A stretch of DNA of 64,000 bases from Dyadobacter sp. 676 (GTDB lineage Bacteria > Bacteroidota > Bacteroidia > Cytophagales > Spirosomataceae), in assembly GCF_040448675.1 (NCBI RefSeq), contig NZ_CP159289.1, forward strand, positions 2,728,001 to 2,792,000. Reading direction: 5' to 3'. Under the pieces are notes generated by a model. That model ran no database searches, was not told where the DNA came from, and worked only from the letters and a program-made list of their open reading frames with translations. Numbering within the stretch: position 1 is the stretch's first letter; every line of letters begins with the position of its first letter. The translations under genes were made by a program, and so were the position numbers. Shown in pieces: positions 30,464 through 39,642 of the stretch.

Positions 30464-32731
30464 ATGTACCTAAAACGTCTGTCGTCATCATTCCATTACT
30501 CACGTTTATTCACCATCGCATTTTTCCTTTCATTGCTCCTGTGCCGCCCCGAACCCCTTTTTGCGCAGCGCGAGCTGATCCTCAACACTACCGGCTACGG
30601 ATTCGACAGGACGGCGCCGAACGGCATCAATACCGAACAATGGCAATACATTCAGAAATTTGCCAATCTCAAATACGACGGAAAGGACGCCAGCCCAACG
30701 GCTATCAGGTTGCACATACAGTGGGAACATTATGAACCTGCATTGGGAAACTACCAGCGGGGAAAGATTGTGCAGGCAGTCAAAGCGATTCTAGACCTCA
30801 ATCCAAACATGAAAATAGCGCTGCATTTCTCCTATCTGCGGCCCGGCTACTGGAACGACAGTTTCCTCTCCTCCGTGGACGTCGCCCAAATCTCGACAGG
30901 CTCGCTCATGCGCGATGCGATTGCCCATACCTATCCCTCGGTTTACTCCGAGTATGCCACAGGGCGCTTCCTGGCGTTCGTGGATGATGCGCTGGCGCAG
31001 ATACAGGATTATGCCCCACGGATTTTGTATGTGGCAATGGGCAACAACGGGTCGGAGGAGTTTTATATGCCAAATAAAACCGTCAATTCGGTCAACTACG
31101 CCGGAATGTTCGAGCCTAAGGCATTGCAGGCCTGGCGCACCAAATTCCTGCCGGCGCGGTTTCCGGGCCAGACCAACGCAACCTGGGGCCGCAATTCCTA
31201 CCCGATCGCCGCCGCCCCGCAGCCAACCGACGGAAATTACAATTCCGAAATGGGCCGCGACCTGCACCGCTTCGCCGGATGGGGTTTGCTGAAACTTTTC
31301 AAAGGTTTTTATGAAACCGTCAAAAACCGTAATTCCTCGATCAAGGTACTCCATTTCATCTCCGATTTCGGGTCGGTGCAAGGCAATAACTGGCATTTGC
31401 ACAGCAGCACGCTGCTGCTTGCGCTCGAACTGGCGGACGGCATTTACCACACCGACGGTACCAATCAATGGGATCTCTGGAAAAAAATCATGGGAATCGA
31501 TGTGATCAAGGGTACTTATCCCAATAAAATAGCCGGTGTGGAGTTCGATCCGATAGACCTTGCGCAGCCCGACGGCGGCTCGGGGATCAATGGCGGCATT
31601 TCCTACGAATGGTTCCCGCGCGCCTACAAGCATGGTGCCGAGTATGTTCATATCGCGATGCATTACAACGACATCGAAATCCAGCAGCTCGCGCCTACGC
31701 TCGCATTATGCCGCGAACAGTATATAACGCCTTCATACCAGCCCCCGGCCCGTGAGGAACCGGTTACCGTCAATATTTTTCCGAATGTTTTCACCGGCAA
31801 TTTTCTTTTTGACATGTGGAACCAGATCGGCGGCCAAAATTTCGGGCAAACCGATCTCCGGCCGAAATCCATCCGGATGACCGACAATGGTTACTGGGAG
31901 AACATCTGGGACAACGCCAGTTATTTGCCATGCACATTCTCTCTCAACGTCAGCACATCGCAGGCGAAGCCGGTCACGGGCGCTTCGGTAACACTGAGCG
32001 TCAACTGCTCGGGCCCCGAATGTAACACAGCCGATTACATATGGTCCGGCGAAGGCGTCAACAGCAGAACAGGCAGCTCCGTCACCTTCAGCGCCCCGGG
32101 TATCCCCGGCGATTATAATTACACCGTCAAATCGGCACGCAGCGGATGCAGTGCCAAAACGTCGTCGCGGATTTTACCTGTAACACGCGCATTGCCTGTC
32201 AAACTGATCAGTTTCACGGCGGCAAAAGAAGGTCGACAGGCACGCTTGTCGTGGTCGACCTCCGAAGAAGTGAATAGCGAGCGGTTCGAGGTCGAACGTA
32301 GCACGGACGGCCGCAAGTGGGGGAAAATCGGGACGGTCGATGCGGTAGGCGATGTTTTGGATACTGTCACAAAATATACCTTCAACGACGACAGCCCGGA
32401 GGAGGGCGAGAATCTTTACCGGCTCAAAATGATCGACCGGGACGGCACATTCGCGTACAGCCGCATTGTGAATGTTAGCTTTAAACCCGACACATTTGCA
32501 AGCACTTACCCTAATCCGGCAACCGACCAAATCAGCATTTCGACGCACGACTGGGAAAATGTAAAAACCGTGCGGATTGTCAATCAGGCCGGCCAGGTCG
32601 TTTACAATTCGGAAAAACCCCGGCAGGAAATCGATATCCGGCAGCTTGCGGCCGGCTCATATGTCATCGGGATCGTGCGCGGCAACGGCACGCACGAAAA
32701 TTTGAAATTCGTGAAAGAAGCGGGTAAATAG
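30464..32731 (+). CDS. T9SS-exported protein with TIM-barrel, glycoside hydrolase-like
   Basis: A 755-residue secreted protein. A signal peptide (about residues 1-34, ending PLFAQ) is followed by a domain of about 390 residues with TIM-barrel features. RLHIQWEHYEPALGNYQRGK resembles the GH42/GH5 beta-strand with W-x-EP. Candidate catalytic acids are E198/E199 in MGNNGSEEFYMP and E360 in AGVEFDPID. An Ig-like domain (about 475-565, with paired Cys) follows. Next is a LPVKLISFTAAKEGRQARLS segment (565-660), common before T9SS tails in Cytophagales. The last 75 residues (TYPNPATDQISIS...) are a type A T9SS sorting domain. I cannot place the barrel in a named family. Substrate unknown. Confidence 0.75.
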   Translation: MYLKRLSSSFHYSRLFTIAFFLSLLLCRPEPLFAQRELILNTTGYGFDRTAPNGINTEQWQYIQKFANLKYDGKDASPTAIRLHIQWEHYEPALGNYQRGKIVQAVKAILDLNPNMKIALHFSYLRPGYWNDSFLSSVDVAQISTGSLMRDAIAHTYPSVYSEYATGRFLAFVDDALAQIQDYAPRILYVAMGNNGSEEFYMPNKTVNSVNYAGMFEPKALQAWRTKFLPARFPGQTNATWGRNSYPIAAAPQPTDGNYNSEMGRDLHRFAGWGLLKLFKGFYETVKNRNSSIKVLHFISDFGSVQGNNWHLHSSTLLLALELADGIYHTDGTNQWDLWKKIMGIDVIKGTYPNKIAGVEFDPIDLAQPDGGSGINGGISYEWFPRAYKHGAEYVHIAMHYNDIEIQQLAPTLALCREQYITPSYQPPAREEPVTVNIFPNVFTGNFLFDMWNQIGGQNFGQTDLRPKSIRMTDNGYWENIWDNASYLPCTFSLNVSTSQAKPVTGASVTLSVNCSGPECNTADYIWSGEGVNSRTGSSVTFSAPGIPGDYNYTVKSARSGCSAKTSSRILPVTRALPVKLISFTAAKEGRQARLSWSTSEEVNSERFEVERSTDGRKWGKIGTVDAVGDVLDTVTKYTFNDDSPEEGENLYRLKMIDRDGTFAYSRIVNVSFKPDTFASTYPNPATDQISISTHDWENVKTVRIVNQAGQVVYNSEKPRQEIDIRQLAAGSYVIGIVRGNGTHENLKFVKEAGK

Positions 32732-32802
32732 GGTACGCCCCGACTTGCCCAAAGGCCAATTCTTGCTAACTTTCGAACGGAATCAGTTTTTTAGAATTGT
32801 CA

Positions 32803-34185
32803 ATGAGTCAACCTTCATCTTTGCATAAAATACATTTCATTTCGATTGGTGGCAGCGTTATGCACAATCTGGCCATCGAATTACATTTAAAAGGATTCAT
32901 TGTTACGGGATCGGACGACGAGATTTACGAGCCTTCATCGAGCCGCCTCGCACAATACGACCTGCTTCCTCCCGTCACGGGGTGGTTTCCCGAAAAGATC
33001 TCGGCCGATCTGGACGCTGTGATACTTGGAATGCATGCCCGGCAGGACAATCCGGAACTTGCGAGAGCGAAAGAGCTGGGTATCAAGGTATATTCGTACC
33101 CGGAATACATTTTTGAGCAAAGCCAGAACAAGCAGCGCGTGGTAATAGCGGGAAGCCATGGAAAAACGACGATTACCTCCATGGTACTCCATGTTTTGAA
33201 ATACAATAAAAGGAACTTCAATTACCTTGTCGGGGCGCAGATTGAGGGTTTCGACAATATGGTGAAGCTTTCGGAAAATGCACCGGTGATCGTGATCGAA
33301 GGCGACGAGTATTTCACCTCACCCATCGACCCGACCCCCAAGTTTATCCATTACCAGCCGCACATCGCGCTGATCAGCGGCATTGCCTGGGATCATTTCA
33401 ACGTCTTCCCGACCTGGGAATCGTACGTGAAGCAATTTGAACTGCTGGCCGATTCGCTTCCCAAGGCGGGCGCCATCATTTTTGACGAAACGGACGATAT
33501 GCTCGACGTCATCGGCCAGAAAGGGCGTCCCGACGTTGCCAGCATACCGTACAATGTTCATCCCCACCGCATTGAAGACAACAAAACGATACTGATCACC
33601 GCCGAGCAGGGCGAGGTGCCGGTAATGGTCTTCGGAAGCCACAATATGAAGAACATCAGCGGTGCCAGGGAAGTCTGCGAACGGCTGGGAATTACGGATG
33701 AGCAGTTCTACGAGGCAATCCGGACATTCAAAGGTGCTTCCAAACGGCTGGAATTATTGGGAAGCAACGACTCCGTGAATGTATACCGCGATTTTGCCCA
33801 TGCACCTTCCAAAGTGGAGGCAACCACGAGTGCCTTAAAGGAACAGTACCCGGAAAGAACCCTGGTGGCGTGCGCGGAATTACATACATTCAGCAGCCTT
33901 AACAAAGGCTTTCTATCGCAATACCGACGCAAATTGAATGCCGCGGATGTGGCAATCGTGTATTACAATCCGCATACGCTGGAACAGAAAAGACTCGAAA
34001 GCCTTTCCGAAGAGGATATCAGGACCGCATTCAAACGCGACGACCTGAAAATTTTCACCGACTCGGCAGAGCTGGCGGCATTCCTGAAATCGCTGACCTG
34101 GAAAGACGCCAATTTGCTGATGATGAGCTCCGGTACCTTCGGCGATCTGGACCTGAAAAAACTGGCCGGGGATGTATTGACGTAA
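32803..34185 (+). CDS. mpl: UDP-N-acetylmuramate:L-Ala-gamma-D-Glu-meso-DAP ligase
   Basis: A Mur-ligase family enzyme of 460 residues that reattaches the murein tripeptide to UDP-MurNAc in cell-wall recycling. It shows HFISIGGSVMHNLAIELHLK (Rossmann N-domain), the ATP loop VIAGSHGKTTITSMVL, EGDEYFTSPIDPTPKFIHY (typical of Mpl rather than MurC), WDHFNVFPTWESYVKQF and YRDFAHAPSKVEATTSAL. I start at the ATG at 32803, with a -7-like TAACTTTC at 32767; a TTG two codons upstream is the alternative. It is followed closely by the LOG-family gene. Confidence 0.93.
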   Translation: MSQPSSLHKIHFISIGGSVMHNLAIELHLKGFIVTGSDDEIYEPSSSRLAQYDLLPPVTGWFPEKISADLDAVILGMHARQDNPELARAKELGIKVYSYPEYIFEQSQNKQRVVIAGSHGKTTITSMVLHVLKYNKRNFNYLVGAQIEGFDNMVKLSENAPVIVIEGDEYFTSPIDPTPKFIHYQPHIALISGIAWDHFNVFPTWESYVKQFELLADSLPKAGAIIFDETDDMLDVIGQKGRPDVASIPYNVHPHRIEDNKTILITAEQGEVPVMVFGSHNMKNISGAREVCERLGITDEQFYEAIRTFKGASKRLELLGSNDSVNVYRDFAHAPSKVEATTSALKEQYPERTLVACAELHTFSSLNKGFLSQYRRKLNAADVAIVYYNPHTLEQKRLESLSEEDIRTAFKRDDLKIFTDSAELAAFLKSLTWKDANLLMMSSGTFGDLDLKKLAGDVLT

Positions 34186-34222
34186 TAATACCCGTATTAT
34201 CCTGCCTTAAAATAAATATCCG

Positions 34223-34819
34223 ATGCAATCCATTGTTGTATACTGCGGTTCAAATCCGGGAAAGAAGCCGTTATATGCCGAAGCCGCCTACGAACTGGGG
34301 GCCGCATTGGCGAAACGTAACATCAAACTAATTTACGGCGGAGGAAATATGGGGCTGATGGGCCGCGTGGCCGACGGTGCGATGGATAATGCCGGATTCG
34401 TGACCGGTATTATCCCCAACTTCCTCGCCAAGCTGGAAGTGGCACACAAGACACTGTCGGAACTGCATTTCGTCGAGACAATGCACGAACGAAAGGCTAA
34501 AATGGTTTCGATGTCCGACGGCGTGATCGCGCTCCCTGGTGGATACGGCACATTCGACGAGCTTTTCGAAATCCTGACGTGGTCGCAGCTCCGAATATTC
34601 CACGGCCCGGTGGGACTTTTGAATGTCAACGGGTTTTATGATCTGCTGCTTAAACAACTCGACAAAATGGTCGAGGAAGGCTTTCTGAGGCCTGAAAACC
34701 GCGAATTGCTGGTGGTTGCAGAGGATCCTGCGACGCTCCTTGGGAAAATGGAAGCCTTCCGTTCGGAAAACGGGGAAAATAAGCCGTTGGACAGGTCGTT
34801 GTATGTAGATAAAAACTAG
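34223..34819 (+). CDS. LOG family protein (TIGR00730 Rossmann-fold nucleotide hydrolase)
   Basis: A 198-residue protein of the lysine-decarboxylase-like/LOG family. The diagnostic motif PGGYGTFDELFE is present, as are IVVYCGSNPGKKPLYAEAAY and LIYGGGNMGLMGRVADGAMD. Characterised members hydrolyse cytokinin riboside 5'-monophosphate or other nucleoside monophosphates to the base and ribose 5-phosphate. The older name lysine decarboxylase is misleading. It lies 37 bp after mpl and 17 bp before the OmpA-family gene on the same strand, so the three may form one unit. Confidence 0.9.
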   Translation: MQSIVVYCGSNPGKKPLYAEAAYELGAALAKRNIKLIYGGGNMGLMGRVADGAMDNAGFVTGIIPNFLAKLEVAHKTLSELHFVETMHERKAKMVSMSDGVIALPGGYGTFDELFEILTWSQLRIFHGPVGLLNVNGFYDLLLKQLDKMVEEGFLRPENRELLVVAEDPATLLGKMEAFRSENGENKPLDRSLYVDKN

Positions 34820-34836
34820 CCATCCCTACCAGAACA

Positions 34837-36420
34837 ATGCGCGCACTTTGCCTGTTAGCCGTTACCGTCGCTACGACCGTTTGTACCTATGCACAACTCG
34901 AAAACCTCGGGAAATCGATCAATTCTGAATACAACGAAATCAGCCCGATCATTTCTCCCGACGGTAAAACGATCTATTTCTCAAGAGTAAGCCATCCGCA
35001 AAATACGCACGGGGCCAAAGGCAGCCAGGATATCTGGTTTTCGGAGCTGAAAAACGACAAATGGACCCCCGCAAGAAGGTTGCCCGCTCCATTGAACAAA
35101 GAGGATTACAATAGCCTTTACAGCATAACGCCGGACGGCAACACCCTGCTGATCAAAGGTGCGTACAAAAACGGCGTTTACGAAACCCGCGGTTTTTCTA
35201 CCAGCAAAAAAACCGCCAGAGGCTGGTCCGCACCAAACAAACTGGATATTCCGGGCTATACCAAACTCAGCAAAGGGCAATTCGACTGCGGTTACCTTTC
35301 CAATGACGGCAAGGTACTGGTAATGTCTTTCAGCGAAAAGAAGAACAGCAAAATCGACGACCTGTACGTCAGTTTCAAACAAAAAGACGGCACCTGGACT
35401 AAACCGTTAAACCTCGGGCCGGAAATCAATACCGAAGATTTTACCGAAACAACCCCTTTCCTGGCTCCGGACGGCGTGACCCTCTATTTTTCGAGCGACC
35501 GTAAAGGCGGACAGGGCAGCAACGACATTTATTACAGCAAGCGGATCGATAAGTCGTGGAAAAGATGGAGCCGGCCTGTGAACCTGGGCCCGGCGATCAA
35601 TACCGACGGTTACGACGCTTACTACACCATTTCCGCATTAGGTGATTTCGCGTACATGGTTTCTTTCAAAGACACCGAAGGCAAAGGCGATATTGTCCGT
35701 TACAATCTGCAACCTAAATCTTCACCGGCCGATTCTTCGACAGAGGCTCCGGTAGCCGTGGTGCCGCCTTCCGACCCGGTGGTAATGATCAGTGGAAAGG
35801 TAATCGACTCCAAAACCGGAAAGCCTGTTGAAGCGACCATTGTTTACGAAGATCTGGCTACCGGCGAAGAGGTAGGAACGGCCACGACCAATCCCACCAC
35901 TGGAGAATACAAACTCGTGCTCCCGTACGGACAGAAATACAGCATGCGCGCCGTAGCACCGAATTTCATCGCCGAAGGGGAGAATATCGACCTCACAGAC
36001 TCTACAGGTTCCGGTAAAGAGAAGAGCTTTAAGGAAATCGCCAATAAATCGCTTAAACTAATCCCGATCGAGGAAGGGCAGATTGTCCGTCTCAACAACA
36101 TTTTCTTCGCGACCGGAAAAGCGACGCTTCGCGATGAATCCTTCCCCGAACTGAACCGCATTGCCATTTCGATGGAAGAGAACAAAACGCTTTCCATCGA
36201 ACTCGGCGGGCACACCGATAATACCGGTAGTGCGGAATTCAACATGACCCTGTCGCAGGCCCGGGCGGATACCGTCCGCGAATACCTCATCGGCAAAGGC
36301 ATCGAACCCGATCGCATTGCCAGCAAAGGCTACGGCGAAACGAGGCCGGTAGCCAAAAACGATACACCCGAGGGCCAGCAACAGAACCGTCGTGTGGAAT
36401 TCAAGATACTGAAGAAGTAG
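34837..36420 (+). CDS. OmpA family protein with PD40 beta-propeller repeats
   Basis: A 527-residue envelope protein. A signal peptide (about residues 1-19, ending CTYAQ) is followed by WD40-like PD40 repeats (ISPIISPDGKTIYFSR, YSITPDGNTLLIKG, TPFLAPDGVTLYFSSDRKGG) to about residue 285. A carboxypeptidase-regulatory-like domain comes next (ISGKVIDSKTGKPVEATIVY, about 310-400). The C-terminal OmpA domain has the peptidoglycan-binding motif GHTDNTGSAEFNMTLSQARA and later RIASKGYGETRP. It probably links the outer membrane to peptidoglycan. A PorE-like domain order suggests a possible T9SS accessory role, which is inference. The 3' end overlaps the convergent acyltransferase gene by 20 nt. Confidence 0.88.
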   Translation: MRALCLLAVTVATTVCTYAQLENLGKSINSEYNEISPIISPDGKTIYFSRVSHPQNTHGAKGSQDIWFSELKNDKWTPARRLPAPLNKEDYNSLYSITPDGNTLLIKGAYKNGVYETRGFSTSKKTARGWSAPNKLDIPGYTKLSKGQFDCGYLSNDGKVLVMSFSEKKNSKIDDLYVSFKQKDGTWTKPLNLGPEINTEDFTETTPFLAPDGVTLYFSSDRKGGQGSNDIYYSKRIDKSWKRWSRPVNLGPAINTDGYDAYYTISALGDFAYMVSFKDTEGKGDIVRYNLQPKSSPADSSTEAPVAVVPPSDPVVMISGKVIDSKTGKPVEATIVYEDLATGEEVGTATTNPTTGEYKLVLPYGQKYSMRAVAPNFIAEGENIDLTDSTGSGKEKSFKEIANKSLKLIPIEEGQIVRLNNIFFATGKATLRDESFPELNRIAISMEENKTLSIELGGHTDNTGSAEFNMTLSQARADTVREYLIGKGIEPDRIASKGYGETRPVAKNDTPEGQQQNRRVEFKILKK

Positions 36421-37601
36421 ACACCGCCTGGCCGCCGACCTTACGGCGTTCCAGTGCCTTCATTCCAAACAGCACCCGTAACATATTGCTGCGCCTGATG
36501 AGCAGGTGATACAGGCCGAGGCATATCCCGAAAGTCGCGATGCTGAGATAGATGAATTTGACAAACCAATGCACCGATGCATTGATCAGCGGGAAAGCCA
36601 GACATACGATTACCGTCTGGTGCAGTATATAAAACGGATATACAGCCTCATTGGCATATTTCAGGAACGGGTTGGTGAATTGAAGATACGTGTAGGCATA
36701 TCCGAAAATAGACAGCAGGATACACCATGCATTGGTGGTTTTGATCACGTCATAAATCAGCCACTGCATCGCATTCATGTCGCGATCGACCGTCCAGTAA
36801 AATGCATAGAGTGCGATCGTCAATGTGACCCAGATACCGAGCGCCAGCCGGCGGTATTTCCGAAGTGTTTCCCAGAAACGCGTTTGCGTACATAGCACAA
36901 AACCGGTCACAAAAAGCGTAAAATCGTGGAAGTGTTCGTTCCAGTCTTTCACAAGGTTGTGGGTGGTAGGGAAATCTTCGGCCAGCAAAACGCTCCCGCT
37001 CACGTGCCAGAGAACGGGCACAGCGACCAGCGCCCACGGATTGGCAAACAAAGCGGCCAACCGCCCGGTCAACCCGGTTCGCCGGCGAAGCCAGAGCAGC
37101 AGCGGAAGCCCCAGCACCGAGTAACAGAAGATATAAGCCAGGTACCACAAATGGTGCCAGCTGAAACTCCCGTCCGGATAGGGTACAAAATCAAACACCG
37201 TTTTGTAAAAACCCCCCGTAATCATAGGTCTGCCCCTGCGTCAACCGTTCGAAAAAGATTTGCGGCGGAACAATGACGAACATTCCGAAAGCAAGCGGCA
37301 CGAAAATTCTCACGAACCGCTCTCCCAGAAAAGCCGCGGCACCCCGGTTGCCCAGTGCAAAATAGACGCCGGCGCCGGAGATCATGAACAGCAGCGACAT
37401 CCTCCATTGGCTGCTGAACCGCATCGGCCATTCGACCGCGTGCGTGAGTACATTGTTTTTGACATGCCATTCCCAATAATTGAAAAACATTCCGACATGG
37501 TAGAAAATGAGGATGCCAAAGGCGATGACACGCAGCCAGTCGAGGTCATAGCGGCGGACATGGGTGGGGTTAATTGGGAATTGACCGGATTTTGATTCCA
37601 T
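36401..37601 (-). CDS. Acyltransferase 3 / OpgC-like membrane protein, frameshifted
   Basis: Two adjacent frames make one protein. The first (37601 down to about 37191) starts MESKSGQFPINPTHVRRYDL and has DWLRVIAFGILIFYHVGMFF, the acyltransferase-3 start with its conserved His. It then stops after TYDYGGFLQNGV. The second continues FYKTVFDFVPYPDGSFSWHH and runs through eight or so membrane helices to 36401. A C6 run at 37212-37217 (G6 on the coding strand) or the neighbouring A5 run has one base too many. Correction gives YDYGGFYKTVFDF and about 399 residues. It probably moves acyl groups onto an envelope glycan. It lies 88 bp after the AraC-type regulator gene on the same strand. Confidence 0.83.
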
Positions 37602-37689
37602 GGCAAATAGTTTTAGTGACGCCGAAATTTACCGCGTGGGAATAGGCCAGGACGACTGTTCCGATATTTTCGAAGTTCTTCCCGATAAG

Positions 37690-38874
37690 TCAGAACTTCT
37701 GACTGACATGTTTTTTGCGGTATTCCGACGGCGTTGCCCCGGTGATTTTACGAAAAGCCGTATTGAAGGCGGATTTCGAATTATAACCGACCATTTGCCC
37801 GATTTCCTCAATTTTTAGGTGCCCGTGCTCTTCACCTGCAAGCAGCCGCTGCGCCTCTCGAATACGATAAGCACCCAGAAAATCGAAGAAGCTTTGCTTT
37901 AACTCTTCATTCAGAATTTGCGACAAATGGTGCGTGGAAATACCCAATCGCTTTGAAAGCGTCGGTAGTGAAAAACCGGGATCGAGAAACGGTTTTTCCA
38001 CAAGCATAATCGCTTCCAGTTTGCCCAGCGTTGTCGATTGGATTTCGGGGGTCAACGACGATTTTTCATACTTCCTGGCCGGTCGTTCGTTCGGTTCCTG
38101 GAAGAACAGCGATTTCCTTAACACCGTAAAACTAACAATGTAAATCACCAGGGAAATGAATGCGGCGATAATATGATCGCCCAGGTCGTGACGAAACGAA
38201 ACCCTCACAACAAAGAAAACCAGTACCAGGAACACCAATTGCAGGATTATATCGCGGAACCACGACAGTGAGCTCTTTTCACCCGTAAAAAAAGAAATAC
38301 GCTGTTCCCGGAAAACCTTCCTCAAAAGCACAAGACCTGCGATGTTATAGGCAACCATGCTGATAAAGGTGAGGTCGTTGATATGCCGTTTGGGATAGAA
38401 CATCCAATCGCTGCCGTAGCGCATTGCGGGGATTCGTTCCATTTCCGGATGAAAAGAACCAAGGTTCGCATTGTATTTGAAAGCAAACTCCTGCGGATAA
38501 ATCAGGAGGCACATATACACAAAGTAGATCATCGAAGGAATGAAATGCATCCACGCGCGCTTGTCCATCCGCTGCTTCACGCCCGTTTTCACATACAGGA
38601 ACGCTGCCGGTGCCATGAGCAGGTTCAAGGGCTCGCTAAAATCGACGAGCCAGAGCACCTGGAACATGTAGTTGGTATACCCTAGCCACACATCGGCAAT
38701 GATTACCGACATGCCCAAAAGGAGGATGCCGAGAAAAAGGTTTGGACGATTGGTACCTTTTGTGTGCGAAAAAAATACATACGCCAATATCAGTCCCTGT
38801 ACACAGCCCAGTAGAATGAATAGCGAGAAAAGGTCTGTTCGGATTGGAGGCGGAGCAGGGATCATAGCATACAT
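37690..38874 (-). CDS. AraC-type regulator with N-terminal membrane domain
   Basis: A protein of about 394 residues. The N-terminal half has about seven hydrophobic helices (LFILLGCVQGLILAYVFFSH, LFLGILLLGMSVIIADVWLG and others). The C-terminal 100 residues form an AraC/XylS double helix-turn-helix: PTLSKRLGISTHHLSQILNE, then FFDFLGAYRIREAQRLLAGE, then IGQMVGYNSKSAFNTAFRKI and TGATPSEYRKK. It is therefore a membrane-bound transcription factor that may sense an envelope signal. A -7 box TATATTTG on the minus strand (38884-38891) overlaps the TTG at 38886. The ATG at 38874 is therefore a better start, or the ATG at 38865. Confidence 0.87.
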   Translation of the reverse strand: MYAMIPAPPPIRTDLFSLFILLGCVQGLILAYVFFSHTKGTNRPNLFLGILLLGMSVIIADVWLGYTNYMFQVLWLVDFSEPLNLLMAPAAFLYVKTGVKQRMDKRAWMHFIPSMIYFVYMCLLIYPQEFAFKYNANLGSFHPEMERIPAMRYGSDWMFYPKRHINDLTFISMVAYNIAGLVLLRKVFREQRISFFTGEKSSLSWFRDIILQLVFLVLVFFVVRVSFRHDLGDHIIAAFISLVIYIVSFTVLRKSLFFQEPNERPARKYEKSSLTPEIQSTTLGKLEAIMLVEKPFLDPGFSLPTLSKRLGISTHHLSQILNEELKQSFFDFLGAYRIREAQRLLAGEEHGHLKIEEIGQMVGYNSKSAFNTAFRKITGATPSEYRKKHVSQKF

Positions 38875-38942
38875 CTCTGATTTCAAATATACGAAATCGG
38901 CTATGTTATTTAGGGAAAATACCTCGTAACCCAGGCTGCTTA

Positions 38943-39554
38943 TTAGTAAAGCACGATCAGGAAGATAAATACCACCAGCCAGAGCGCTCCGGTAAAATGC
39001 CAGTAGCGAGTGAAAAGTTTAATGCGAAGCCGGTTCGGCGGATTCACACTGTATACAAACGAGTCGACATAGCTTCTGTTCCTGATGGCCTTTCTGAACA
39101 GATAACTCAGGTAAAGCACTCCGCCGATCATGTGCAGGAGATGGAGGCCTGTGAGCAGATAGATGAACCCTTCGGAAGTGTTGACTCCGCTAAAAACGCC
39201 TGAATTAACCATTTCCATCCATCCTCCCGCTTGCAGAACGATAAATGTGAAACCGAGCAGCAACGTCGCCCCAAGAAATACCCGGTAATGCAGGAAGCGT
39301 TCGTTGGTAAATGCAAGATTGGCCTCGTGGAGGGTTATGCTACTGAATAGGATGACCAGCGTGCTCAACCAGAACATGTCGGGCAATGCAACCAGATGGG
39401 CCGTTTCCCTGTGCGCGCGCAGAAGAAAAATCACGAAGATCGACGTGAAGAGCACAGAGCTTCCCGCAACACCCAACCAAAGCATGAAGCCAAGCGGCTC
39501 ACGGCGTTTGGTGAAAGGATTTTCAGTTTGCCTGGTTGTGTGCTTCGGACTCAT
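38943..39554 (-). CDS. Cytochrome c oxidase subunit III family protein
   Basis: A 203-residue integral membrane protein with five hydrophobic helices and the subunit III signature region: GLHLLHMIGGVLYLSYLFRK followed by RIKLFTRYWHFTGALWLVVF, with the conserved YWHF and the helix-rich Glu in LHEANLA. Subunit III stabilises the haem-copper oxidase core. Subunits I and II are not in the window, so this is a separate copy or a component of an oxidase encoded elsewhere. It stands alone between the AraC-type gene and ispE, all on the minus strand. Confidence 0.88.
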   Translation of the reverse strand: MSPKHTTRQTENPFTKRREPLGFMLWLGVAGSSVLFTSIFVIFLLRAHRETAHLVALPDMFWLSTLVILFSSITLHEANLAFTNERFLHYRVFLGATLLLGFTFIVLQAGGWMEMVNSGVFSGVNTSEGFIYLLTGLHLLHMIGGVLYLSYLFRKAIRNRSYVDSFVYSVNPPNRLRIKLFTRYWHFTGALWLVVFIFLIVLY

Positions 39555-39642
39555 CTCCCAATCATTGATTTTTGCAAAAAGCGCAATTCAAAGTGAATAT
39601 AACGACTTATTTACACCTTACTACATATCCGGAAGGTTAAAT

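Noticed and set aside
34223..34819. Annotation as lysine decarboxylase
   Set aside because: The PGGYGTFDE motif belongs to LOG-type nucleotide hydrolases; the older name is a known misannotation.
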